A DNA stretch of 64,000 nucleotides, taken from Chamaecrista fasciculata. Lineage: Eukaryota; Streptophyta; Magnoliopsida; Fabales; Fabaceae. How positions within the stretch are numbered: position 1 is the first letter of the stretch; each line of letters begins with the position of its first letter. The DNA lies in assembly GCA_003254925.1 (NCBI GenBank), contig QANZ01008445.1, forward strand, positions 200,530 to 264,529. The letters run 5' to 3'. The notes under the pieces were generated by a model. It searched no databases and was not told the DNA's origin. It saw only the letters and a program-made list of their open reading frames with translations. Positions 1 through 11,392 of the stretch are shown here, in pieces. A program made the translations under genes and the position numbers.

Positions 1-264
1 ATTGGACTACTATAAAGTTCTCAATAATGTTTCATCTAGATAATACTTTGTTAAAGTAAATGGAAATCACAATAATATAATATCAGACCATTATTGGCTG
101 TCAAGATGCAAGTTGTTCTCAACAGATGAGTATTGCTTGACTCGCAATATTACTTGTTAGGTTTTGTTGAGATAATCACTAACTAAAATGTTGAACTTAA
201 CATCATTATCAATGTTATTTAGGAGTCAATAATTGTGATACAAAATATGTCACAATACATTATG
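1..264. other. AT-rich flank left of the Copia element
   Basis: No gene or repeat is recognised here. The last five bases (260-264, TTATG) are the left target-site duplication of the Copia element. Confidence 0.6.
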
Positions 265-1854
265 TGTTGGGAATCCTAGGCGCCTAAGGCAGCGGAAGCA
301 AAAAAAATTAAATAAAACGCCTAGGTCCTATGATTCCCGAACGGATCCGCTAGCAGAATTTAAAACTTTTGGTTAGTGTTATACCTCAAAGTTTCAATCT
401 GATGGTTGAACGGGGCGAGTTCCACGGAGTTCACTCCCAGAGTTCTCCCTCTGCCAGTAATCCACACGAACAGTTTCTTTAAACACCGAGGTGCTAGCCT
501 CCAATTCTTTTCTCCAAAAGAATCAGGGACCAATCTACAGACCTCTGACTTCAAGAACTCCTTCTTGAATCAGCAACTGAGGTGGCACTTAGAAGAATCC
601 CCCCACAAGAACTCCTTCTTGCCTATTCTTCTCTCACAAACCCTAATTCTAGAGTAAAGTCGAAATTCCCTAACTCTTAGAGAAAGTTGATTTTCTCTTG
701 TGTGTGTGCAAAGGAATATTTTCTCTCTCTAACTCTTAGGAGGAAAACTAAATTAGGGTTGCACAAAATTGCTTGTCAGACAATTAATGGGCAAGTCGAC
801 TTGTCCCATATATATAGACTAAAATTTGGTGATTTAATAATTCTTAAAATAAAGATATTCTGATAATATATTTATTTTAAGACTTGAATTTATAATTATA
901 ATATTACCTTAATATTATATTTAAATTCAAATTGCAATCTTGGAGAATCAAATTGAGAGATCAAATCTCCCAATGGGACCCACCNNNNNNNNNNNNNNNN
1001 NNNNNNNNNNNNNNNNNNNNNNNNNNNNNNNNNNNNNNNNNNNNNNNNNNNNNNNNNNNNNNNNNNNNNNNNNNNNNNNNNNNNNNNNNNNNNNNNNNNN
1101 NNNNNNNNNNNNNNNNNNNNNNNNNNNNNNNNNNNNNNNNNNNNNNNNNNNNNNNNNNNNNNNNNNNNNNNNNNNNNNNNNNNNNNNNNNNNNNNNNNNN
1201 NNNNNNNNNNNNNNNNNNNNNNNNNNNNNNNNNNNNNNNNNNNNNNNNNNNNNNNNNNNNNNNNNNNNNNNNNNNNNNNNNNNNNNNNNNNNNNNNNNNN
1301 NNNNNNNNNNNNNNNNNNNNNNNNNNNNNNNNNNNNNNNNNNNNNNNNNNNNNNNNNNNNNNNNNNNNNNNNNNNNNNNNNNNNNNNNNNNNNNNNNNNN
1401 NNNNNNNNNNNNNNNNNNNNNNNNNNNNNNNNNNNNNNNNNNNNNNNNNNNNNNNNNNNNNNNNNNNNNNNNNNNNNNNNNNNNNNNNNNNNNNNNNNNN
1501 NNNNNNNNNNNNNNNNNNNNNNNNNNNNNNNNNNNNNNNNNNNNNNNNNNNNNNNNNNNNNNNNNNNNNNNNNNNNNNNNNNNNNNNNNNNNNNNNNNNN
1601 NNNNNNNNNNNNNNNNNNNNNNNNNNNNNNNNNNNNNNNNNNNNNNNNNNNNNNNNNNNNNNNNNNNNNNNNNNNNNNNNNNNNNNNNNNNNNNNNNNNN
1701 TTTAGATTAATTATCTCATAATTAATCATGGATGTCATCATAGTAAACATGCTAATAATATGATAACACATTAATTTATCTTCCATAAATTAATAATATG
1801 TTCATAACATATTTACATAAAATGATTATTGGCCCTATGGCACAATCTCCAACA
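265..1854 (-). repeat. 3' LTR of the Copia element
   Basis: On the plus strand it begins TGTTGGGAATCCTAGG and ends CACAATCTCCAACA, the same termini as the LTR at 7438-9474. A run of N from 985 to 1700 replaces its middle. The N run is 716 bases, but the matching stretch in the other LTR (8158-9323) is 1166 bases, so the gap is mis-sized or this LTR is shorter. A TATA-like stretch (tatatata, about 811-820) lies in the part corresponding to the U3/R border. Confidence 0.93.
985..1700. other. Assembly gap (716 N)
   Basis: Unbroken N run inside the 3' LTR. Open frames spanning it (around 896-1786) are artefacts of translating N. Confidence 0.99.
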
Positions 1855-1868
1855 GACTCCCACTTGCA
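1855..1868 (-). other. Polypurine tract of the Copia element
   Basis: Directly inside the 3' LTR the minus strand reads GCAAGTGGGAGTC, a purine-rich stretch at the place where plus-strand DNA synthesis is primed. Confidence 0.75.
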
Positions 1869-1908
1869 CTAGCGTACAATCATTAATCTAGCTCTTCCTA
1901 CTCTAGGT

Positions 1909-4900
1909 TCACTGATCAATGTGTCTAATCCCTATTGACGATACATGGCGTTCATGTATGACCCTTGCAACAGGTTTAGTCAGAGGATCAGCAACGTTGT
2001 CCTCGCCTGCTACCTTGCATATCTTTACATCACCTCTGTCAATCATCTCCCTGACAAGGTGAAAATGTCTGAGTATATGTTTGGTCCTCTGGTGGGACCG
2101 TGGCTCCTTGGCTTGTGTAATAGCGCCACTATCGTCACAATACAGGGTTCCGGGATCAGAAATGGTCAGAACCACCCCAAGCTCGGAGATGAACTTTCTA
2201 ATCCACACAGCCTCCTTTGCCGCATCCGATGCTGCAATATACTCGGACTCCGTTGTAGAATCAGCAATCGTGCTCTGCTTGGAACTCTTCCAGCTCACGC
2301 TGCCCCCGTTCAGGAGAAACACATATCCTGACTGCGATTTAAAGTCATCTTGGTCGGTTTGGAAACTAGCATCTGTGTAACCCCTTACACATAGCTCCTC
2401 ATCAGTTCCACCGTACACCAAGAACTCATCCTTAGTCCTTCTCAAGTACTTAAGGATATTCTTGACAGCGATCCAATGATCCTCACCAGGGTCTTGTTGG
2501 AATCGGCTCGTCATACTCAGGGCAAATGACACATCCGGTCGAGTACATAACATGGCATACATGATGGATCCTATGGCCGAGGCATATGGAATTCCACTCA
2601 TGCGCCTTCGCTCAACAAGTGTCTTCGGACACTGTTTCTTGCTCAAGGTCAGTCCATGATTTATAGGGATGAATCCCTTCTTGGATTCCTACATATTGAA
2701 CCTCTTCAATACCTTATCCAAGTATGTACTCTGACTCAATCCGAGAAGCCTCCTAGATCTATCCCTATAGATCTTAATGCCTAGAATATAGGCAGCTTCT
2801 CCCAAGTCCTTCATTGAGAAAGATTTTCCTAACCAGGATTTTATAATCTCTAAGGTTGAAACGTCGTTTCCAATGAGTAGTATGTCATAGACATACAGTA
2901 CCAAGAATACTATAGTACTCCCACTAACCTTCTTGTAAACACAAGGTTCATCAGGGTTTTGCAAGAAGCCAAACTCTTTGACTACTTCGTCAAAACGGTG
3001 ATTCCAACTCCTGGATGCTTGCTTCAATCCATAAATGGATCTCTGAAGCTTGCACACCATGTCTGGTGCCTCTGGAAATACAAACCCCTCAGGCTGTATC
3101 ATATACACGTCCTCGGGTAGCCTTCCGTTAAGGAACGCTGTTTTGACATCCATTTGCCATATCTCATAGTCATAATATGCAACTATGGCAAGGAGGATCC
3201 TAATGGACTTGGCCATTGCGACAGGCGAAAACGTTTCGTCATAGTCTATACCATGACGCTGCGTAAATCCCTTCGCAACTAGCCTGGCCTTGAAGACGTT
3301 GACGTTGCCATCCATGTCGGTTTTCTCCTTGAAAACCCACTTACACCCTACGGGTTTTACCCCTTCAGGTGGAGCGACCAAGGTCCACACCTTGTTGTCG
3401 TACATGGATTGCATCTCAGCCTTCATGGCTTCAACCCATTTTTCTGAGTTGGGATCTACGATGGCCTCTTGATAGGTGGTGGGTTCACCACGCTCCGTGA
3501 GCAACACATCCTTGTTTTCAGTTACGAGAAATCCGTAATATCTCTCTGGCTGAAAACGTGTTCTATCAGACCTTTGTGGTCCTTGTGTTTGTGGAGTAGC
3601 TTCCACAACATCTTGCGGAACTTCTCCAGTTTCCGTCTGCGCCTCTGGCGTGTCTTGTGGAGCTTGAACTTCTTCTAGCTCTATCTTACTCCCACTGTTT
3701 CTTTTGGAAACTAGATCCTTCTCCAAGAAGTATCCACTCCTGACTACAAACACTTTGTTGTCAGCTGGGTAGTAGACATAGTATCCCCTTGTTTCCTTGG
3801 GGTATCCTACAAACAGACACTTGAGGGATTTGGGAGATAGTTTATCGTTAGCTTGTTGCTTAACGTAAACTTCACATCCCCAAACCTTGAGGTAAGACAT
3901 AATGGGACTCCTCCCATTCCATATCTCATATGGTGTCTTCTCAACAGCCTTGGACAGAACACGGTTAAGTGTGAAAGCGGCAGCTTCTAAAGCGTACCCC
4001 CAAAAGGATGGCGGAAGATCGGTTTGACTCATCATAGACCGAACCATATCTAATAGAGTTCGATTCCTCCTCTCAGACACACCATTCCATTGTGGTGTTC
4101 TTGGTGGAGTCAGTTGTGAGACTATCCCACAACTACTAAGATGATCAATGAAGTCTTGACTCAAATACTCGCCTCCTCGATCTGATCGTAGGATCTTGAT
4201 TTTCTTGTCAACTTGGTTCTCAACTTCATTCTAAAATCTTTTGAACATGTCAAAAGACTCTGACTTATGCTTCATCAAGTAGACATACCCATATCTACTG
4301 AAGTCGTCAGTGAATGTAATGAAGTAGGAGTAACCTCCTCTAGCACTGATACTCATGGGTCCACATACATCACTATGTATGATCCCCAATCAAGTCAGTT
4401 GCCCTTTCACTGCGGCCAGTGAAAGGCGCCTTTGCCATCTTACCAAGTAGACAAGATTCGCAAGCATCATATGATTCAAAATCAAATGAGCTTAGAAGTC
4501 CATCTCTATGGAGCTTCTCTATGCGTTTGTCGTTTCTATGGCCTAAACGACAATGCCAAAGGTATGTAGGATTAGGCTCGCCAGTCTTAATCCTTTTCGT
4601 ATCGATGTTATAGATTTCGTTATTATGTCTTTGTTCCAATTTTAAGATATAGTGGTTATCATGCAAATCACCATAAGCATATAACACCTCATTCTTATAA
4701 ATCGAACATCTACTATTTCCATGCACACAAACAAATCCTTCCTTATCCAAATAAGAAAGCGAAATAATGTTAGAACTAAGAGATGGTACATAATAACAAT
4801 TGTTCAATGACAAATTAAGCCCAGTGGGCAAAACCAGCTCGAATGTTCCTACAGCAACAACAGCAACTCTTGCTCCATTGCCCAAACGTAGGTCCACCTC

Positions 4901-5872
4901 GCCTCTGTTCAGCTTTCTACTTCTTCTCAACCCCTGCACATTAGTACATATGTGAGAACCTCAAGCGGTATCTAATACCCAAGTAGTAGGAGTAGACAAG
5001 TGAACACCTATAACATAGATACCTGAAGTAGAGGCTTCGCTCTTCTTCTTCTTCAGATCTTCCAAGAACAGCTTACAGTTTCTCTTCCAGTGTCCCGGCT
5101 TCTGGCAGAAGAAACAGACTGTATCCTTATTGGGCTTTGCCTTCTTGGCAGGCGGTGGGTTAGGTTTTGCTGCAGGTTTGGTCCCACCAGCCTCAGCATC
5201 CCCTTTCCTCTTTCCTTTGCCCTTACCCTCTCCCTTGTCCTGAGTTAGTAAGACAGTGCTAGGCGCCTTCTTAATAGATGTCTCAACAGTCTTTAGCATC
5301 CCATGCAGTTCAGAAACAGTTTTCTCCATGCCATTCATGTTGAAGTTCAAGACAAACTGGTCATAACTTCTAGGTAGCGAATGCAGGATCAAATCCGTCG
5401 CTAGCTCTGGCACAATGGGAAAACCCAGCCTGGCAAGGTGATCTATATACCCCTGCATCTTCAAGACGTGGGCACTAACAGATTGACCTTCTGCCATCTT
5501 CCAAGAGTATAGAGCCTTTGCTGTCTCAAATCTCTCTTGCCTTGCCTGTACTTGGAACATTTCCCTGAGATGTGTTATTATCTCATATGCCCCTTTGTTC
5601 TCCAAGTTCTTTTGAATCTCGGGAACCATGGTTACCAGCATAAGACAGGCAACGTCCACAGAGTCACTTTGATGCTTCTCATAAGCATCTCTCTGTGCTC
5701 TTGGAGCGTTAGCAGCAGGCTGTTCAGGGATGGGGTTCTCTCGGACATATAGCTTTCTTTCCTGGGTGAGAACTATTCTCAGATTTCGATGCCAGTCAAG
5801 AAAGTTAGTCCCAGTCAACTTGTCCTTCTCAAGGACAGATCGCAGTGATAGTGTTTGAACGTTCGTTGCCAT
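1909..5872 (-). pseudogene. Copia gag-pol polyprotein, broken by nonsense codons and a frameshift
   Basis: Gag starts at 5872 (MATNVQTLSLRS) and ends in a CCHC zinc knuckle (CFFCQKPGHWKRNC, about 5080-5120). The protease active site reads VLDTA followed by TGA at 4961-4963, in the place of a usual codon of the protease loop; the frame then continues with GSHIC. The integrase pre-core domain lies at 4373-4939 (HCRLGH and CESCLLGK). It is followed by a frameshift near 4380-4395 and a TAG near 4232 (FKRF*NEVE). The integrase core end, reverse transcriptase and RNase H start lie at 2689-4164, with GVSERRNRTLLDMVR and WQMDVKTAFLNG. The catalytic box reads YVYD where the family has YVDD. A TAG at 2689-2691 precedes the last part, 1909-2646, with the RNase H and tail motifs CRPDV-like, SGYVFLLNGG and ADPLTKP. 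Several stops look like CAG to TAG changes. The reading frame is otherwise long and clear, so inactivation is fairly recent. Confidence 0.93.
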
Positions 5873-7420
5873 TTCTACAATTCAGATATGAAAAGCTTTA
5901 ATTAGCAGGAAATAAAATTGTATCCACCATTTTATAAAACCCAGTGAAATTTATTAGTTGGTGGCTAAGATCCATATTTCACTAAAGTTTACCGTCGCGG
6001 AGGCGATCATGCACCCTTTAGTTATTTAGGTAGGTAACTCTTACCAATCACATCTCATGTGACTCTTAGATCTTTATGGGACTACTATCATCTCATGATA
6101 GGGCATGTTTATCCCATCTAATGCCTTGGGGTCCAAAACCGTTTTGATAACCCCATTAAGTCACTCGGTAAAACATGTGAATGGCTAAATTCAAAACAAT
6201 GAGGCCCAAAAGGCCAACCCCCATATCATCAAGGCCCAACTGCAACACGTGTCGCGGAGGCGATCACCGTATTCAAAGGTACCAAGATTTCAACAGGCAT
6301 CGTGTTGAAAATCCCATTCACCCGTGCTTCCTCAAGGTCAAGGTAGATACGTGTCGCGGAGGCGATCACCGCTCTACGATGAACAAGATTTTGGCAGGGC
6401 GTTTTAGCGATGGCATTAATTACTTAAATTTACTAAAAGGGTTTGAATTATTTTAAAATTAATTAAAATATGGTTCCGACTTTTTAATTTTAAAAAACCC
6501 TGATTTTAAAATTAAACGAGTCATGCGCCATGTTTGCTCCCCCATGTATCTCATACATACAAACATGTGCCTGGATTTTGTATCTCATACAAAACCCCAC
6601 GCCCGTATCGCATACGTAATAGCGCAAAAATAAATAAATAGCATGTTAAAATCGCAGCCCTAAAACCATACATCTAGCGCATCTCATACATCTAAATGCA
6701 TAAAAGAAACCGTGTTTAGATATGGCCCATCTACCCTAGAGTTCTCCCAAGCCAATGAGAGAACCTTTCTAAAAGGAAAAATAAAAATTACACGTGAATA
6801 AACCCCAGTTACATTGAGGTATAAACAGAAATTTAAATTTTACATCCAGAGTAGAGGGAGACGACACGCAGGCCGTATTTACCGAAATAAACCTCCTAGA
6901 GCCATATCCAACACCACACAATACAAATATGAACACTTCATATAATTATTGTCAAACACGGTAACAAAACACACAAATTAAAACTCTTTTAAAATTGTGT
7001 TTTAATTTAGGTCTGTGCAATTTTAACATGCCTTTTCTTGAGATTAGGCCTATTGTCAATAATTATAAATACCATGAATCTCATTCAAGAATTTATAAAT
7101 ATTGACCCCCAAAAATTTTAAAATTCCAAATTTTAATAATTTTCAGCCACCTATATAATTATTATAATTAAAACACTTTTAATTATAATTATACAGGATT
7201 TTCGATTTTGGCCTAGAACATCAAGAAAAATTTTTCCTTCGATCCAATCGACTTATATGTATCTCATACATATAATTTGCACAATTTTTCTGTAGATTGA
7301 TTTTAAGAAAACTGATCGGTGGATTTCTTTGTAAAACCAATTTGTTTGAAAGCGGTAAACACAAAACACAAAAATTCATACATCTCATGCACAAACATAA
7401 GTCTTAAATCCTAGAACTAG
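5873..7420 (-). other. Untranslated leader of the Copia element, with a repeated GC-rich motif
   Basis: This 1.5-kb stretch lies between the primer binding site and gag and holds no credible gene. The 16-base motif GTCGCGGAGGCGATCA occurs three times (5994-6009, 6251-6266, 6353-6368), twice preceded by ACGTGT or ACACGT. Short stretches of ATCTCATAC also recur between 6540 and 6700 and near 7260 and 7380. Confidence 0.7.
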
Positions 7421-7436
7421 CGTGGCTCTGATACCA
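7421..7436 (-). other. Primer binding site (initiator Met tRNA)
   Basis: Just inside the 5' LTR the minus strand reads TGGTATCAGAGCCACG. TGGTATCAGAGC is the standard plant primer site complementary to the 3' end of the initiator methionine tRNA. It fixes the element orientation as minus. Confidence 0.92.
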
Positions 7437-7437
7437 C

Positions 7438-9474
7438 TGTTGGGAATCCTAGGCGCCTAAGGCAGCGGAAGCAAAAATAAAATTAAAAAAAAACGCCTAG
7501 GTCCTATGATTCCCGAACGGATCCGCTAGTAGAATTTAAAACTTTTGGTTAGTGTTATACCTCAGAGTTTCAAAACGATGGTTGTACGGGGCGAGTTCCA
7601 CGGAGTCCACTCCCAGAGTTCTCCCTCTGCCAGTAATCCACACGAACAGTTTCTTTGATCACCGAGGTGCTAGCCTCCAAATTCTTTTCTCAAAAGAATT
7701 TCTGGGACCAATCTACAGACCTCTGAATTTCAAGAACTCCTTCTTGATAATTCAGACTTTTGAGGTGGCGCTAGAAGAATCCCCCCACAAGAACTCCTTC
7801 TTGCCTATTCTTCTCTCAAACCCTAATTATATGAGCAAAATCGAAATCTTCCTCTAACTCTTAGAGAAAGTCGATTTTCTCTATGTGTGTGCAAAGGAAT
7901 ATTTTCTCTCTCTAACTCTTAGGAGGAAAATCAAAACTAGGGTTTCACTAAAAATTTGTGGTGTAAGTCGACTTACACCCTTAAATAGGGAAGAATTTTG
8001 GTGATTTTAAAATTCCTAAAATAAAGATATTCTGATAATATAATTATTTTAGGCCTTGAATTTATAATTATAATATTACCTTAATATTATAATTTAAACT
8101 CAAAATGCAATCTTGGAGAATCAAATTGAGAGATCAAATCTCCCAATGGGACCCACCTTCATGCGCCATATGCCTCTTAATTATCCTTGGAATTTAATTA
8201 ATCAAAAACCTCTAATTTTTGATTCACCAAAGATATTAAAAGATCTTCACCAAATCTTTTGAATTTCAAATCTCCATTTGAATTTCAAATAATAATTGAA
8301 TTAAATAAAACAATTTTATTTAACCCAAAATTATCCCAATGAGGCGCCACCCTCCTATTTAATTATTAGGAATTTTATAATTCAATAATTTCCTAACTCT
8401 TAGGAACATTATCCAGAATTATTTTCCTAATATTTAAATTGCCTATAATTAATCTCATTAATTATATTCAATTATTAATATTTAAATTTGTCCCACAAAT
8501 CTAAATATGTCATCTGTAGATTAATTAAGACCAGACCTAATGTCCCAGACATTTCCTCTGTGTCTTAAATCGTGTCACTCGCGTGACCCACGAATTAACC
8601 CTAATTCGTGTCCCTTTCAAATGGTGTTCAGTTCCTGCTTGTGTGTGACCCAACAGGCCCCACGTGAAAATGGCAGCAGGCCATCCCCATGACCTACAAG
8701 TTGTGAGCGGACTCTAGCAAGCAATCACAACTACCCAAAACACGTGAGTTATCGTTTTTACTAAAACGACTTAACCTCAGTACCTCCGTGTCAGAGATCC
8801 GATTGTCCTACGATATCTTGGTCATGGACTAGGCACAGGAATGTCATCCATAATCCAAACCACAACTTTCTCGATTCCCTGAGTAAGTCCCAATCCTTGA
8901 GTGGCCACTCGTTTTTCATGGACAGACTCATCGAGGGCGCCAGTTAGATATCACTCATCTAATGAGGGACAAAATCCCATTTTGGCCAATCCACATTCCA
9001 CAGCAATGCAATCAACCAGACCCGTACTCAGCCCTTATAACTACCCTGTTACGGGCAGCGTTAGACTAAGCAAAAGACTAACAACTGCAACGCCGGAATA
9101 ATGATGACCTCAGGTCTAAGGCATCGCTACAGGCGTACTAGGAGAGGCAAGCTGATGACTAAACCCATGCGGGACTCTCCGGGTCAGTCCAGCAATTCGT
9201 AACCACCTTACGTAATTGCACCATGACTCTCGTCCCAACATCTAGTGTGTGCATCTCATGCACCGAGGTCATGCTGGTCTTAGTTCATTTTTGTTCCCAC
9301 AAAAATAATCGACCAGGGACAGATTTAGATTAATTATCTCATAATTAATCATGGATGTCATCATAGTAAACATGCTAATAATATGATAACACATTAATTT
9401 ATCTTCCATAAATTAATAATATGTTCATAACATATTTACATAAAACGATTGGCCCTAGGGCACAATCTCCAACA
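7438..9474 (-). repeat. 5' LTR of the Copia element (2037 bp)
   Basis: Plus-strand termini are TGTTGGGAATCC and TCTCCAACA. The LTR is long for Copia. Its middle part (about 8520-9330) is less AT-rich and is the part best conserved between the copies in this window, for example ACCCGGAGAGTC and GTTAGACTAAG on the sense strand. Confidence 0.95.
7978..7990 (-). promoter_or_regulatory. Possible TATA box of the 5' LTR
   Basis: The minus strand reads CCCTATTTAAGGG about 540 bp before the LTR-internal border. At similar positions other copies carry TATAAATAGAGG (63680-63700 region), CTATTTAAACAC (28460 region) and ACAAATAGAGG (55015 region). The shared position supports a U3 promoter, but no start site can be seen. 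Confidence 0.4.
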
Positions 9475-9479
9475 TTATG

Positions 9480-9950
9480 TACCAAAAAAAACATAAATAA
9501 GACAAAAATTACAATAAGATCAACAAAAATACCTCTTCGGCATAACATAACCAAACGAAATACAAACGAAAGACAACGTATAAAAAAAGAAGCGAAAGAA
9601 AAGCAAATAATATATTAATGACCTAGTCCAAACGATAGGATAATGTAAAGTACCACATAAAAAAAACAAAAGAAAGTTACACGCATACAATAATACTATT
9701 AGGAACATTGACCAACATATTCCTGGAAAAGAAAATGCCAAACATCGAATCTAAAGACCACAAATTGAAAAACTAAAAATAGTTAACATACAAAACATTA
9801 ACAGTAAAGACATGTCATTAAGACAGAAAATAAAAAGAAAATCGAAAAGCAGAAAGAATACATCAGTAATTGATAGCTAAAAATTAAAACATACCAAACA
9901 AATACAGAAACCAACATTGAGATTTAACATTCATTGTACAAAAATATACA
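9480..9950. other. AT-rich stretch without a recognised gene
   Basis: It lies between the Copia target duplication and the 3' end of the first RPA-like remnant. Only short A-rich frames are present. Confidence 0.5.
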
Positions 9951-9953
9951 ATA

Positions 9954-11165
9954 CCGCAATTTTAGAGTGGAGAGAAGACAGATCGAATAACTGCACATTC
10001 ATGAAAATATCCAACACAGTGAATTTCGGAGAAAACTTCAACGAAGGACAGTCATTCATTTTCAACTTGAAAATGAATTGTTGACCCACAAGATCAGCAA
10101 TGATAGACGGAACATGAGGAATGTACCCACCATCCTAATGACATAGAATGAGGATAAATCATAAGAAGACAATATTTAAAAAAAAAAGACATAATGAAAT
10201 ACTAAAACATACAAAATACGTACGGTATAAAACTGGTGTAATAAGTCAAGGGCAGAGCAACGTAACATCTTAGTAACCTCCCGGTCACTTAGCTCAAGGA
10301 TAACAGAGCCAGAATCATCAGAAACTTTAACATCCAATTTGAATTTTGGTAAAACAGAATCAACAATGACCCCGCATTCAAGACATGTAAAATAAGAACC
10401 ATTATGAACAACCTTACGATTGCAGACAAAACATGAATTGTAATACCAGCATTTCTTTGTAAGTACTGCTGATATTAAGCCAAAAACATAGCAGTAATCA
10501 ACCTGTAAAAAACAAACGAAAATTAGAGATCCACGCATGATAACTATAAAAACAGAAACAGTACAAACAAAAATAACTAACATCATTGGGAATTCCAGAG
10601 AGATGCTTTATATAATCTAATTCCAAAGGGACAACATCAACACCATCAGTAGCTTTAGATGGAGATTGTCTACAAAGACCAAAACTGAAGGCAGAGGAAC
10701 AATCACCACATGCGCAAGAAAACCTGACAATATAGAACGTATAGAAAAAATAATATGCAAAATATATGGTAATGGAACTAAAAAAAAGGGTGAAGCCGTA
10801 CCTATGTAAGAAGTCAACATATTCCTGAACTTGCGGGTTAATAAACATACGTGATACGTACAAAATATTGCAAACTTTACGATTACCAATACATCCTTAA
10901 CGTAAAGAAAAGAACGATATCAGATAAAAATAACTTAAGAATCACACAGTCTCAATGCCAAAATAAAAGTACACAAGAACAAAACAAATAAAATAAAAAT
11001 ACAAATATAATTTACCGTCTTATCACTTAGCACCATCTCTAGATTGAAGAAGTCGGATGGATTAGTGTACGAAGGCATCCTCCACAGACGTATAATCCTT
11101 ACTTTGATTTTCCAGACTTTCTTTAGAGGATTTAAGTCAACAACATTGTCGAACCTATAAGACAT
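9954..11165 (-). pseudogene. RPA70-like gene 1, internally deleted
   Basis: Plant RPA70-like proteins bind single-stranded DNA with a row of OB folds. Exon 1 (11016-11165) begins MSYRFDNVVDLNPLKK and has the family pattern W-K-I-K-V-R-x-I-R-L-W, with a GT donor. Next comes a short exon near 10803-10870 (RMFINPQVQEYVDFL), then one at about 10595-10720 (LELDYIKHLSGIPNDV). The zinc-ribbon OB exon at about 10225-10500 has CFVCNRKV and CLECG. A last OB piece lies at about 9960-10140 (DLVGQQFIFKLKMND). Only about 150 bp separates exon 1 from the RMFINP exon, so the exons coding the second OB fold, present in the neighbour at 14135-16417, are missing. Exon borders were read by eye. Whether a shortened protein is made is unknown. 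Confidence 0.7.
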
Positions 11166-11392
11166 CTTGCAACACGAATAAGCGTTAAGGCAAAAGTTCA
11201 GAAAATATCATGAACTGAGAAGACTGAACAACCATGATTTATATAGAGCACAAAAGTTATAACCTAAGTTATACGTCAAAGTCTTGGGGGTGCAAGAATC
11301 ATCATTCCCGCTAACAAAATCTTGAAAGAAGTATAACAATAAATGTCTTCTCAAGAATCGAAAACAGAGGAGAAAAGAAAAAACAGCAAAAC
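11166..11392. other. Upstream flank of RPA-like gene 1
   Basis: AT-rich DNA just upstream of the exon 1 ATG at 11165. The minus strand has a TATA-like run (TATATAAATC at about 11236-11245) that could serve as a promoter. Nothing else is recognised. Confidence 0.3.

Larger units (their letters stand above)
265..9474 (-). mobile_element. Complete Ty1/Copia LTR retrotransposon, inactivated
   Basis: Two LTRs (265-1854 and 7438-9474) in the same orientation flank a gag-pol region read on the minus strand. The element is bounded by the 5-bp direct repeat TTATG (260-264 and 9475-9479), so it is one complete insertion. In element orientation the order is 5' LTR, primer binding site, leader, gag, protease, integrase, reverse transcriptase, RNase H, polypurine tract and 3' LTR. 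Integrase before reverse transcriptase is the Copia order. Several stop codons, a frameshift and a changed reverse-transcriptase active site make it non-autonomous. The LTR family is also found at 27905, 44025, 53421, 62021 and 63242. Confidence 0.95.

Noticed and set aside
896..1786. Long open frames on both strands across 985-1700
   Set aside because: They are translations of the N run, not sequence.
1945..2380. Plus-strand frames over the Copia RNase H
   Set aside because: Shadows of the minus-strand pol frame, which has the family motifs.
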